Shown: positions 44,460 to 52,936 of the stretch, one piece after another
How positions within the stretch are numbered: position 1 is the stretch's first letter
How the letters are laid out: each line of letters starts with the position of its first letter
From: SAR202 cluster bacterium bin22
GTDB lineage: Bacteria > Chloroflexota > Dehalococcoidia > Lucifugimonadales > UBA3495
Length of the DNA stretch: 64,000 nucleotides
Assembly (NCBI GenBank): GCA_002238505.1
Contig: MPMM01000018.1
Span: 1 to 64,000 of the forward strand
Direction of reading: 5' to 3'
Notes under the pieces: model-generated
The model's input: only the letters and a program-made list of their open reading frames with translations
Told to the model about the DNA's origin: nothing
The model's database searches: none
Translations under genes and position numbers: made by a program

Positions 44460-45648
44460 CTGACAAGTCCAGTTCTCGCTCCTCTTCGATGGATTCGTCT
44501 AACCAGAAATAAGTACCAAGTCTGCTGGACAGGTCTATTCTAACCTCTATGTTTATTTCCTCAAATATCCACTCAGCTTGAACCCCACCGTCTTCTGTCG
44601 GAAAAAGGTAAGGTCTCGGCAGGTCCGTTGGGTAATGTCGCTCAAAGGATCGATTCAGCCAATCCAGACCTTCCTTAAAAGGGGCCGCGCCTCCTCCCTC
44701 CAGCCAACCATCCTCTAACGATCGCAGTTCATCGAGTTGCCTCGTAATGTCCAGTGCCTCTTCGATGTCGTTGCGGGTGGAATCCCCGATGATCGGCTGA
44801 GTCTCGCTTGGACGGATTACCTCTGTCCTTTCATAGTCGCCCATCTCGGCGAGCGTTGCGACATCAATCACTTCATTCCAGTGCGCTGGATGCAAAATCT
44901 CAACATTGTCTATTAGATTGAAAGTGAAATGCGGCTCACGACGGCCAGTTTGTGCGAATCCGTCAACTTGCAGTCGCGTCCCACTCGCATAGCCTATCAG
45001 AGCCTCAAGCACTAGGTGGCGATGATCCGAGGACATGGGTGCGGCAGCAATCTTTCCATCCTCCAACTGCATTCTGAATGTCATCGTGAGCTGGTCAGCA
45101 GTTGAGACCTGGCCGGAAACGGACAGTCTCCTGGTTGGCTCTGCAATTGATGGTGCATTGGACCCAACCAATTGATCCCCTTGAAGTATTCTGCTCCGCT
45201 TCGAGAGCCTGACGGGAGATGACAGGGACCTCCCCGTGATTTCTATAACGTCGCCCTCGTGGAGTCCACTCCCGATCCTCCTGAGACCTGCCAGAACTTG
45301 GCGAGGCGTCTCGTCTGGAAGTTCTTCCTCCATCCCCAAAATGTCGGTCAAGGCAGCGCAGCCGAAGTTGAAGTAGCGTCGGGCATCGAATGACGCTTGA
45401 CGAGTGAACACAACCTCAATGTCCGCCACCGCACTACCAACTTCTAGAGTGGTCAAGCTGAGTCCTGCTCCACTCGTCAAGCCTCTAGGCGGAGTTCGGC
45501 CATGGTGGTCCTCGATGTACTTGGCTCTTGCCAAAGCGACCGCCATCTCTTCAAGGCTCGAGATGCGCTTCAAGAACCCAAAAGGTATGGCGTGTTCGTC
45601 AAAGCTCGCACCAGTCAGCCGCAACCGTATAAATGCCTCGATATTCAT
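44404..45648 (-). CDS. Unrecognised protein A of a two-gene operon
   Basis: A 414-residue protein from the ATG at 45648 (AAGGA upstream; a GTG at 45651 is possible). The N-terminal 260 residues look beta-rich with repeated short strands (EVGSAVADIEVVFTRQASFD, RLSVSGQVSTADQLTMTFRM). The C-terminal 110 residues carry the common motif SLEDGWLEGGGAAPFKEGLD and YLFPTEDGGVQAEWIFEEI, seen in small uncharacterised proteins of defence and TA islands. Function unknown. Confidence 0.6.
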   Translation of the reverse strand: MNIEAFIRLRLTGASFDEHAIPFGFLKRISSLEEMAVALARAKYIEDHHGRTPPRGLTSGAGLSLTTLEVGSAVADIEVVFTRQASFDARRYFNFGCAALTDILGMEEELPDETPRQVLAGLRRIGSGLHEGDVIEITGRSLSSPVRLSKRSRILQGDQLVGSNAPSIAEPTRRLSVSGQVSTADQLTMTFRMQLEDGKIAAAPMSSDHRHLVLEALIGYASGTRLQVDGFAQTGRREPHFTFNLIDNVEILHPAHWNEVIDVATLAEMGDYERTEVIRPSETQPIIGDSTRNDIEEALDITRQLDELRSLEDGWLEGGGAAPFKEGLDWLNRSFERHYPTDLPRPYLFPTEDGGVQAEWIFEEINIEVRIDLSSRLGTYFWLDESIEEERELDLSDGANWSWLASVVREHAKR

Positions 45649-45651
45649 CAC

Positions 45652-46168
45652 CCCCTCGTCCTTCTTCAGACATTTGAGTCAAAAGTTGTCATTGCCCCTG
45701 ACCAACAATCGGTCAGAGCAACACCGTCGGGAGTGCCCCAAATTCTACTCGACGCCCTCAGCACAGGCAAGGACGCCGTCCCAGGGTAGGATATCAACGA
45801 AAAGAAGCAAAGCACCTGGAGGTCACTGGCCCACTATCTCCCGGCCATTGACAGTCTGACCCATGATGACGCGAGAACACTCCCAGTTCTGGCGCTCCGC
45901 CATGTTTCCATGTCCTTCCGCCCCCCATCGTTCCAAGTTTGCAATTCCCTGAACCAGACGGTCATTAGCGCCAAGTCGCTCACTCCCTCAAGCCCGCAGT
46001 GGACAAGGCTACTCCCAAATGGCTATCCGAAGGCCAGATCCAACTGGTAGCCATCACCGATTCTGCCCCTTACCTCTGGACACATCGGACATTCGCAGCA
46101 GATAGGAGTATTCGACGGCGGTCTCAACTCCAGTTCGACCGGGTTTAGGAGAGGTCCAGACTGCACCG
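45652..46168. other. ~515-bp stretch, possibly degenerate coding DNA
   Basis: No intact gene is supported. One plus frame reads HYLPAIDSLTHDDARTLPVL and another VDKATPKWLSEGQIQLVAIT before a stop at 46146, which hints at old coding DNA with frame breaks. Nothing more specific can be said. Confidence 0.3.
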
Positions 46169-47233
46169 TCAGCAGATTATGTCTTGGTTTTCTCTCTTTC
46201 TGAGTATCAGCGCCAGAGTAACGATTACGAAGGTTGCTACCCCCGCTGCGAAGGCTATGGTGCTGGCCACTCCGATAGCGATGACTTGTAAGCCTTCGCC
46301 TGCATTACATCCAAAGACTATGATTATGGCCGGTATCATTGTTACCAAGATCATGATAAACAGAACAATAGCAGCGGCCAACGCAGGTACGAACAATATC
46401 CGCAATATCCTGTGTCTTTGGGCCGCAAGATACGTGAATGGCGCAAACGCCAAAATGGTGACGGCGATAACAATGTCCAGCGCGCTGACGCTTTCGTTTC
46501 CAGCAGCGGTAATCGCCTGGTCCAATTGCATGTATCCACCTACTAAAGACACGATCATTCCCGCGATTACCATGTAGTTCTTCAAGCTGTGCTGTGATGT
46601 AACAGTAGCCGCAGACGTCAATCCTACACCGGCGAATACCAGCAATAGAGAGCGAGTTGGCGAAGAAAATTCCTCGAACGATACTGCGATCAGGCCTACC
46701 AGGCCCATGAAGATAGCCACGCCGATCCGCATGGCTGAGATGAGTCCTTCCTTCCCTTCCAGGGGTTTCTCAATCGGCTGCTGCTCGGCCGTACCCGGTT
46801 GTATTCTGCCGGTCACGTATTCAATCACTGTGGCCACAATTGCAATTGCCCCGGCAGCCGTAAGGCCGGCCACGACGCCGCCTGTCCAGTTGCACTGTTC
46901 GGTTGCCCAACTCAGAGTGGTTGTGATTGCGATTCCGATTGCCGTGGATCCATTGGCTACGGTCGGGTGTCTTGAAGCTTGCTGATATGTAAAATACGCG
47001 ACAGCTACCACCGCGATGGCCAGGAATGCAATGAGCATTCCAAGTGTCAGCCATCTTGGAATGAAACCACTCCATCCGCTCAGTGACTCATAACCTCCCT
47101 GTCTCTCCACCCCCAAGTAAACGAAGAGGAGGAAGAGGAACCCGGCCACAACCGGTGGAAAGACCTTAGCGGTGCATGCGTTAACCTGTTTGAGACGCCT
47201 CCACCAGGTTGTTGCAAGGTCGCGGGGTTTCAT
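46169..47233 (-). CDS. Polytopic membrane protein
   Basis: A 354-residue protein with about nine or ten hydrophobic helices, for example VFPPVVAGFLFLLFVYLG, LTLGMLIAFLAIAVVAVAYF, GVVAGLTAAGAIAIVATVI and ATFVIVTLALILR. There is one soluble loop near residue 150. No transporter motif is recognised. Its ATG overlaps the stop of the response-regulator fragment (ATGA), so they form an operon; it could be a membrane component controlled by or linked to that lost regulator. Confidence 0.65.
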   Translation of the reverse strand: MKPRDLATTWWRRLKQVNACTAKVFPPVVAGFLFLLFVYLGVERQGGYESLSGWSGFIPRWLTLGMLIAFLAIAVVAVAYFTYQQASRHPTVANGSTAIGIAITTTLSWATEQCNWTGGVVAGLTAAGAIAIVATVIEYVTGRIQPGTAEQQPIEKPLEGKEGLISAMRIGVAIFMGLVGLIAVSFEEFSSPTRSLLLVFAGVGLTSAATVTSQHSLKNYMVIAGMIVSLVGGYMQLDQAITAAGNESVSALDIVIAVTILAFAPFTYLAAQRHRILRILFVPALAAAIVLFIMILVTMIPAIIIVFGCNAGEGLQVIAIGVASTIAFAAGVATFVIVTLALILRKRENQDIIC

Positions 47234-47538
47234 TCCGGCTCCTCCTGCTCCGGTGTCTCACCCACCGCCATCCAGTACCCGACCCGTGGCTCGGCGAGGA
47301 TGTACCTGGGGTTCTCGCCGTCCTCGCCCAGCTTCTTGCGCAGGTGCATGCGCAGCGCCTGCAGGTTGCCAGGCTTGCCCGGGCTCCACACCCGCCGGAG
47401 CAGGCGGTCGTGGGGCACCACCCGCCCCGCCTCCAGCGACAGCGCCGCCAGCAGGTCGAACTCGGTGGCAGTCAGGTCCACCGGATTACCCGACAGGGTC
47501 ACCCGCTGTCCCACGTCAAGCATTAGTGCCGAATCCTG
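47230..47538 (-). pseudogene. OmpR/PhoB-type effector domain, 5' end removed by IS
   Basis: The remaining frame is a clean winged-helix of the OmpR/PhoB class: VDLTATEFDLLAALSLEAGR, VVPHDRLLRRVWSPG, LRMHLRKKLGEDGENPRYIL and EPRVGYWM. The receiver domain is missing, and the frame starts exactly at the IS terminal repeat at 47539. The upstream part is not found beyond the IS. A short protein from an internal ATG at 47523 could still be made. Confidence 0.75.
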
Positions 47539-49170
47539 TTGCCTCACTGAAGAATGTTACCGAAATCTCAGCACTTGGCGCCACTTTCAGCCAGCGCCAT
47601 TTCCGGCAATGATTGTTCGTCCCACAGAGTTTCACAGGAAACAGAGTAGACCAGTTTACTCGCCATGATGCTCCGCCATTGCTGAACCCGCCGCTGTAGA
47701 GTGCGCAGGTGAGCCCTCTCGAACCGGTCCGGATAAGTAGACTGCAACCGGTCCAGCAATACCACCGCGCTGGCGTCCGGGTCTTCCTGCAACCACCCCA
47801 GCACGTCGCACCACACACCTTCAAAGGGGTCTGGCCTTGTTCGCCAATTGTGCGGGGCTCTCACCTTCGGCGGCCGCGATGCCGCCCCTTCATCCTGCCG
47901 CCACCGGTCAGGCAGCCTGACCAGGAACCGTTCCAGGCTCTCGCCTCTGGGCGTGGACCTGATCTCCGGAGACACGATGGCCGCCAGCGCCGACCGGGTC
48001 TTCCGAATGGAGTGCAGCAGGGCTACCGGGTCCAACTGGGCGCGGCGCTCATTCAGGCTGGCCCTGGTATCAGCTTCGACCGTCTCATGCTGCATCACCC
48101 GCTCGCAGGGCGTGGCTGGCGAACTGTAGCGCTTGGTCACCACTGAGCCGTTGCGGGTCTTATCCATCAGCTTGAACGAGGGCTGGAAGTAGTTCACGTA
48201 CAGCCGCATGGCTCCGTGCAGGTGGGCTATGGTCTGTCCCGCCACCTGCCCCGAATACCGCTCATGCCCCAGAAAGCGCCGGATCACCGCCCCATTCTTC
48301 TGCTCGATCCACGCCTGGTCGTTCTTGCGGTAGGCTCGGGAACGGATGAACTCGATGCCCCGGTCGGAGCAGTACTCGGTGAGAGTCTCGTTGATGAACA
48401 CGCTGTCGTTGTCCGAGTCGATGCCCAGAACGGGAAAGGGCAGCTGTTTGGCTATGGCCTCCAGTCCTGTCACGACCAGGGATTGCTCCCGAGTCAATAG
48501 GGGCACCGCCTCGGTCCAGCCGGTGCACACCCGATGCGGACTACGGGGCTACCAGGCTGTAAATGAAGGACCCACCCATGTTGTCCCCGCAGTGAGCCAC
48601 CAGGTCAATTTCCAGGAAGCCCGGCGGAGGGGGGTTCCAATCGGCGAAGGTCCGGACGGGGATGTTCCGCCCCGGGCTCAGATTAGGTCGGCGTTTCCGC
48701 CGACTGGCCACCGTGGCGCGCACCGGTTTCAGCAGCCGGTCCAGCGTGGCCGCGCTGGCGGACAGCAGCCGCTCCCTGACCTCGGGGTCCAGGTCCAGGT
48801 GGCCGGTGGCGCTCCATGGACTCTACCAAGTAGGGCAGCGCCGCTTTCAGACGCTTTCCGCAGATACGGTCCGATGCTTCCCACACCAGGATCACCGCCT
48901 CCTGAACTGCCTCGTCGTAAATGCGCCGACCTTTCACCCCGGGTAGCTGGCCCACGGCATCGGCCGATTTTCCCAGCAGCCTGATGCCATGCTTCCGGTG
49001 ATGGCCGGTCACGGCAATGAACTCGTCGAGGATCCGGCCCTTGTCTCTCTTGGAAGCACCTTGATAGCGCTCTTGTATTGATGCCAGCAACTCCCGCTTT
49101 GCCATCCTGCTCATGCCTCCCGCCAAGTGATCGCCTCCCGACTCTTCGGTAGCATTCTATTTGAGGCAAT
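47539..49170 (-). mobile_element. Insertion sequence with 26-bp imperfect ends, transposase broken
   Basis: The left end TTGCCTCACTGAAGAATGTT (47539) matches the right end in reverse complement (TTGCCTCAAATAGAATGCTA, ending 49169). Both continue ACCGAA. A further end-like copy TTGCCTCAATGGAAACGTTA lies just outside at 49177-49203, suggesting an older second insertion or a nested end. Confidence 0.65.
47568..49114 (-). pseudogene. DDE integrase-type transposase with two breaks
   Basis: The N-terminal frame reads MAKRELLASIQERYQGASKR to AALPYLVESMERH. A shift near 48800 leads to RATVASRRKRRPNLSPGRNI and LEIDLVAHCGDNMGGSFIYS. A TAG plus shift near 48540 leads to VCTGWTEAVPLLTREQSLVV, GIDSDNDSVFINETL and AYRKNDQAWIEQKNGAVIRR, the rve core with its D, D and E in place. 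The family is the integrase-type transposase of ISNCY/IS481-like elements. Two lesions make it inactive. Confidence 0.75.
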
Positions 49171-49239
49171 CACTTTCTTAAAGTAACGTTTCCATTGAGG
49201 CAATGCGGTCTAACCGATTGCGGTTGTCCTGCTCGGTCG

Positions 49240-50235
49240 TCATCGTCCCTCCCGGTAATACCTGGCCACCGCGCCCCGGTCAGCCGACTGGCGTTCCGTA
49301 TACCGGGCCGGCATCGTGGAACTCTTCCACCGGCCCGCCGTCATCAGCGCCGGCAATTCCACGCCGCTCTTCACCAGGTCCTGGGCCATGCCCACCCGAC
49401 CCGAGTGGCCGCTGAAGCCGTCGCCCAGGCCTGCAGCCCGGGTTGCCGCCTTCACCCGCCGGCCCAGCTGCCGCGGGGAAAGCCCAAACACCGGACCCTT
49501 CGGATCCAGCAGCTCCTCCGCCGGACGGATCGCCCACAGGGCTCCCGCAGCCTCCTGGCCGATGTAGAGCACCACGCCCTCGGCGCCGGGGTCCGTCTTC
49601 GACCGGCGCACCTGCAGGAGAGCGGACCCGTCCCCGCGGAACTCCAGGTCGCCCCAGATGAGCGCCGCTGCCTCCGACCGGCGCAACAGCCCATCCCTCA
49701 GGATCGACAGCAGTGCCACGTCCACCAGGGCCCGCCAGGACGCCCTCTCCGCCGATTCCTGGCCCTTCTCCCCCTGCCCCAGCTGGCGCCGGTGGCCGGC
49801 GGTGGCTTTCACCGCGGCCAGGGACTCGGCCGTTAAGGGCCTGGCCTGCTTCTGGGCCCTGCCGTGGGCCCGCGAGATCCCCTGCAGGATGCGCCGGACC
49901 CCCTCATTGTCGGTGGGGTCCTCGTGACCGGTCGCCTTATGCACAGCCGCCAGGGCGGCCCGGTGAAGACGCACGGTGGCCACGGAGACCTTTCGCTCCT
50001 CGGCCAGGTGGCTGAGGTAACCGGCCACCAGGGCCGGCGTCGCCGGCAGCGCCAGCACGGCGCGGGCCTGGGCCCACTTCTCGAAACTGCGCCACGCAGA
50101 GGAGTAGGCCGCCCGGGTGCCGGCCGACACGCTGCGGTCCAGGAGTTCCTGGAGGCGCCGGACATCCTCGGAGTTCAGGCCCTGATGGGCCGGGGCGGGA
50201 GCTGCCGAAACCGGGACCGGAAACATCGTCATCAC
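49240..50235 (-). CDS. Tyrosine recombinase (integrase) 1
   Basis: A 331-residue protein with GGAGGTGA before clustered starts (GTG 50235, ATG 50232, ATG 50226). The N-terminal SAM-like domain (AGTRAAYSSAWRSFEKWAQA) binds core DNA. The catalytic domain has LLSILRDGLLRRSEAAALIW (Arg), a Lys in RRSKTDPGAE, FSGHSGRVGMAQDL (H-x-x-R) and MPARYTE (Tyr nucleophile). About half identical to the integrase at 51974, on the opposite strand. Likely responsible for element integration or excision. Confidence 0.85.
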   Translation of the reverse strand: MMTMFPVPVSAAPAPAHQGLNSEDVRRLQELLDRSVSAGTRAAYSSAWRSFEKWAQARAVLALPATPALVAGYLSHLAEERKVSVATVRLHRAALAAVHKATGHEDPTDNEGVRRILQGISRAHGRAQKQARPLTAESLAAVKATAGHRRQLGQGEKGQESAERASWRALVDVALLSILRDGLLRRSEAAALIWGDLEFRGDGSALLQVRRSKTDPGAEGVVLYIGQEAAGALWAIRPAEELLDPKGPVFGLSPRQLGRRVKAATRAAGLGDGFSGHSGRVGMAQDLVKSGVELPALMTAGRWKSSTMPARYTERQSADRGAVARYYREGR

Positions 50236-50383
50236 ATCACCTCCGCGAGACCATCACATGTCCTTTAACGCGAATTAAGGGACACGTGAGACCTCCCCAT
50301 TCTACCCTTTGACCAGGCCGCTCCAGAAGAGGAAAATATCAGTAACAGACCGGGCCCAACAGAAAGGTTAAGGAGACAATCAG

Positions 50384-50623
50384 ATGTTCACCTGGGAAGA
50401 CTGCCCTGCAGTGGAACAGGTCCCCGGCAAAGTCAGCGGCGCCTGGGTCTTCGCCAATACCAGGGTGCCCCTCTCCCACCTGTTCGCCAACCTGGAGGCC
50501 GGGGCCACCATCGAGGAATTCCTCGACTGGTTCGAGGGCGTAGAAGACTGGCAGGTCCGGGCTGTACTGAAGCACCTGGAAGCCAGCCTGCTCCAGGACC
50601 TGAAACATGAAGCTGCTGTTTGA
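50384..50623 (+). CDS. DUF433 family antitoxin-like protein, duplicate
   Basis: A 79-residue protein nearly identical to that at 4230-4469 (MFTWEDCPAVEQVPGKVSGA). AAGGAGA lies eight bases before the ATG. The DUF433 core NTRVPLSHLFANLEAGATIE is intact. It overlaps the DUF5615 gene by 17 bases. It sits between the two divergent integrases. Confidence 0.8.
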   Translation: MFTWEDCPAVEQVPGKVSGAWVFANTRVPLSHLFANLEAGATIEEFLDWFEGVEDWQVRAVLKHLEASLLQDLKHEAAV

Positions 50624-50942
50624 CAACGGCGCCCCGGCCCCGCTGCGCCGGCGCCTGGGCGACCACATAATCCACACCGCCGCCAGGATGGGCTGGGCGA
50701 ATCTCAGGAACGGAGACATGCTGGACAGGGCCGGGGAAAATGGCTGCGAGGTGCTGTTTACCACGGAGCAGAGCATCCGGTACCAGCAGAACCTTACTGG
50801 AAGGACCATTGGCATAGTAGTCTTGATGAATCCACGGTGGCCTTTCGTCCGACTATGCACCGTGGAGATCCGCGATGCGCTCTACACCGTCCACGCCGGA
50901 GAAGTCGTGGAAGTCCCTATCCCCACTGGCAGAGGTCGTTAA
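50607..50942 (+). CDS. DUF5615 PIN-like protein, duplicate
   Basis: A 111-residue protein closely matching 3911-4246. Differences include GAPAPLRRRLGDH for GTPAPLRRHLGDH and CEVLFTTEQS for YEVLITTDQS, so one acidic position changes from Asp to Glu in the predicted active-site region. This could weaken PIN activity in this copy. Coupled to DUF433 by overlap. Confidence 0.8.
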   Translation: MKLLFDNGAPAPLRRRLGDHIIHTAARMGWANLRNGDMLDRAGENGCEVLFTTEQSIRYQQNLTGRTIGIVVLMNPRWPFVRLCTVEIRDALYTVHAGEVVEVPIPTGRGR

Positions 50943-50957
50943 AGCCGGGAGGTGCCA

Positions 50958-51182
50958 TGACCCCCACGAAGAGTAGCTCCTGACCAAATAACTCACCCAC
51001 CTCAACGTCCTGGGAGAGGACGGCGACTTCGCCGACTTCTAGGAGTGGTACCAGCTGGTCCGCTACGCCAACGGTGACAGCGCCCGCGGAACGTGGAAGA
51101 GGCGGCCGTGCTGCGCTACAAGGACGTCTTGGAGACAGCCCGAGTCTTCAACCAGCTCCGCGATAACATGGCACAGGAGTAA
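50958..51182 (+). pseudogene. Decayed third gene of the DUF433-DUF5615 module (right copy)
   Basis: The frame opens at the ATG at 50958 but meets TGA and TAA within 14 codons and a TAG after GDFADF. Coding-like sequence resumes as VEEAAVLRYKDVLETARVFN QLRDN and ends at TAA 51180-51182. It is the longest surviving trace of this gene family in the window. Product unknown. Confidence 0.6.
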
Positions 51183-51489
51183 CGCCAGTCCGGTAGAGGT
51201 GGTCACGTCCGCGGACGACGTGACCTCGACGCGATCATGACCAATTCCATGCCGCTCCGCAGGCCCGTTGGCCAGCGCCATCCAGAAAACCACAGCCAGA
51301 AAAGCCGCATCAGGGACCAACAGAGACCGAAGCCTCCGAGTGGGCTTCCTGGTCTCCCCAAAACGGGCTCACCTGCTTCTTGTGGCCGCTGCGACCAGGC
51401 TGCGCAACAATTGCCATTATCACGCATGCTGGCCAGCAGCCGCGTGGGGTTGGCAGCACCCCGGTTGTAAGAACCAAGAAAGGAGAAAC
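51183..51489. other. Intergenic stretch
   Basis: About 300 bases without a supported gene. Frames 51237..51470 and the 5' part of 51268..51921 lack start signals. It ends with AAGGAGA before the next ATG. Confidence 0.4.
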
Positions 51490-51921
51490 ATGCCGCTTTT
51501 GAACTACACCACCAGGGTGCCAGCCGAACAGACCGTAATGGAAATTACACAGCTGTTGGTTAAGTACGGGGCGACCGACATTATCACTTCCTACGGTGAG
51601 GACGGTCAGCCCCGTGGCTTGAAGTGGCGCCTGACCACTCCTCACGGACCCCTGGCGTTTGCACTGCCCTGCAACGTCCCTCAAGTATTCCATTTGCTCA
51701 CCCAGGACAGGATTCAGGTACGTGACGTAGAGGCCCGCCGGAAGCAGGCCACCCGGGTGGCCTGGCGCATCCTGAAGGATTGGATCGAAGCTCAGCTCGC
51801 GCTGCTGGATACCGGCATGGTGGAGCTGGAGGAAATATTCCTGCCCTATATGCTCCAGGGCGACCAGACGCTTTACCAGGCGCTCCAGGCGGGCAATTTC
51901 AAGGCTCTCCAGAGCGGTTAG
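51490..51921 (+). CDS. Conserved hypothetical mobile-element protein
   Basis: GGAGAAAC precedes the ATG at 51490, so I call 143 residues (MPLLNYTTRVPAEQTVMEIT). It has an N-terminal alpha-beta part (KYGATDIITSYGEDGQPRGL) and a strongly conserved-looking helix TRVAWRILKDWIEAQLALLD then EEIFLPYML. I believe similar proteins occur on phages and integrative elements, but cannot name a function. It precedes the second integrase by 52 bases and may be co-transcribed. Confidence 0.6.
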   Translation: MPLLNYTTRVPAEQTVMEITQLLVKYGATDIITSYGEDGQPRGLKWRLTTPHGPLAFALPCNVPQVFHLLTQDRIQVRDVEARRKQATRVAWRILKDWIEAQLALLDTGMVELEEIFLPYMLQGDQTLYQALQAGNFKALQSG

Positions 51922-51973
51922 GCGCCCTGCCCTCACAGCCCCCGCTCTGGAAACTCTTCCACCAGGTGTAAAC

Positions 51974-52936
51974 ATGACCATTCAACCGTACGGAGAGACA
52001 TCCGGACCACCGGCGCCCGCCACCCTCACGGCCCAGGACCAGCGCCGGATCCAGGATGCCCTGGACAGCTCCACGTCGGCCAACACCCGCCGTGCCTACA
52101 ACCAGGCCTGGCTGCGCTTTGAGGCCTGGGCGAGGGAGCGTGGGGCCTCCCACCCTCTGCCGGCGTCGCCCGAGCTGGTGGCCGCGTTCCTGGCGGAGCT
52201 GGCCGAGGCGGGCAAGTCGGTGGCCACCCTCCGGCTCGCCAAGTCCGCCCTGGCGGAGGTCCACCGGTCGACCGGTAACCAGGACCCCACCGACAACGAG
52301 GGGGTGAGGAAGGTCATGGCCGGCATTGCCCGGGTCAACGGCCGTCCCCAGCGTCAGGCGAAGCCGCTAACCGAGACAGCCCTGGCCGCGGTGAAGGCCA
52401 CGGCCATGCAGCCCAGGAGACACCAGGGCAGGGCCGTCAGGGCGGAGAACGCCTGGGCTGCCCGACGTCGGGGCCAGGTGGACGTCGCCCTGCTGTCCGT
52501 TCTCCGGGATGGATTGCTCCGCAGGTCGGAGGCCTCGGAACTCCGGTGGGGCGACGTGGAGGTGCAGGAAGACGGCTCGGCACGGCTCCACGTGCGTCGG
52601 TCCAAGACGTACCCGGAGGCCGCGGCGGCTCTGGTGGCAATTATGCCGGAGGGGTTCGCGGTAGTGGACCCGTCAACGCCGGTGTTCGGGCTGTCGGCCA
52701 GCCAGATCGGCCGGAGGGTGAACGCCGCGGCGAAGGCCGCGGGCCTGGGCGAAGGGTTCACCGGCCACAGCGGCCGCGTGGGCATGGCCCAGGACCTGGC
52801 GGCCGCGGGGGTGGAGCTCCCGGCGCTGATGACCGCAGGCAGGTGGAAGAGCTCGAAAATGCCGGCACGGTACACCGAGGGCCAAGCTGCGGGCCGGGGC
52901 GCTGTGGCAAGGTATTACCAGGAAAGGAGGGGTTAA
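51974..52936 (+). CDS. Tyrosine recombinase (integrase) 2
   Basis: A 320-residue protein. Same architecture as integrase 1: SANTRRAYNQAWLRFEAWAR core-binding part, LLSVLRDGLLRRSEASELRW (Arg), RRSKTYPEAA (Lys), FTGHSGRVGMAQDLAAAG (H-x-x-R) and KMPARYTEGQAAG (Tyr). All catalytic residues are present. It lies in divergent orientation to integrase 1 around the duplicated DUF433-DUF5615 block. Confidence 0.85.
   Translation: MTIQPYGETSGPPAPATLTAQDQRRIQDALDSSTSANTRRAYNQAWLRFEAWARERGASHPLPASPELVAAFLAELAEAGKSVATLRLAKSALAEVHRSTGNQDPTDNEGVRKVMAGIARVNGRPQRQAKPLTETALAAVKATAMQPRRHQGRAVRAENAWAARRRGQVDVALLSVLRDGLLRRSEASELRWGDVEVQEDGSARLHVRRSKTYPEAAAALVAIMPEGFAVVDPSTPVFGLSASQIGRRVNAAAKAAGLGEGFTGHSGRVGMAQDLAAAGVELPALMTAGRWKSSKMPARYTEGQAAGRGAVARYYQERRG

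Larger units (their letters stand above)
50268..51070 (+). repeat. ~800-bp inverted repeat, right copy
   Basis: Matches the left copy at 3786-4580 in reverse complement, from AATTAAGGGACACGTGAG through DUF433, DUF5615 and the first part of the decayed third gene. The copies differ by scattered substitutions, including silent ones, so the duplication is not very recent. Confidence 0.85.
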
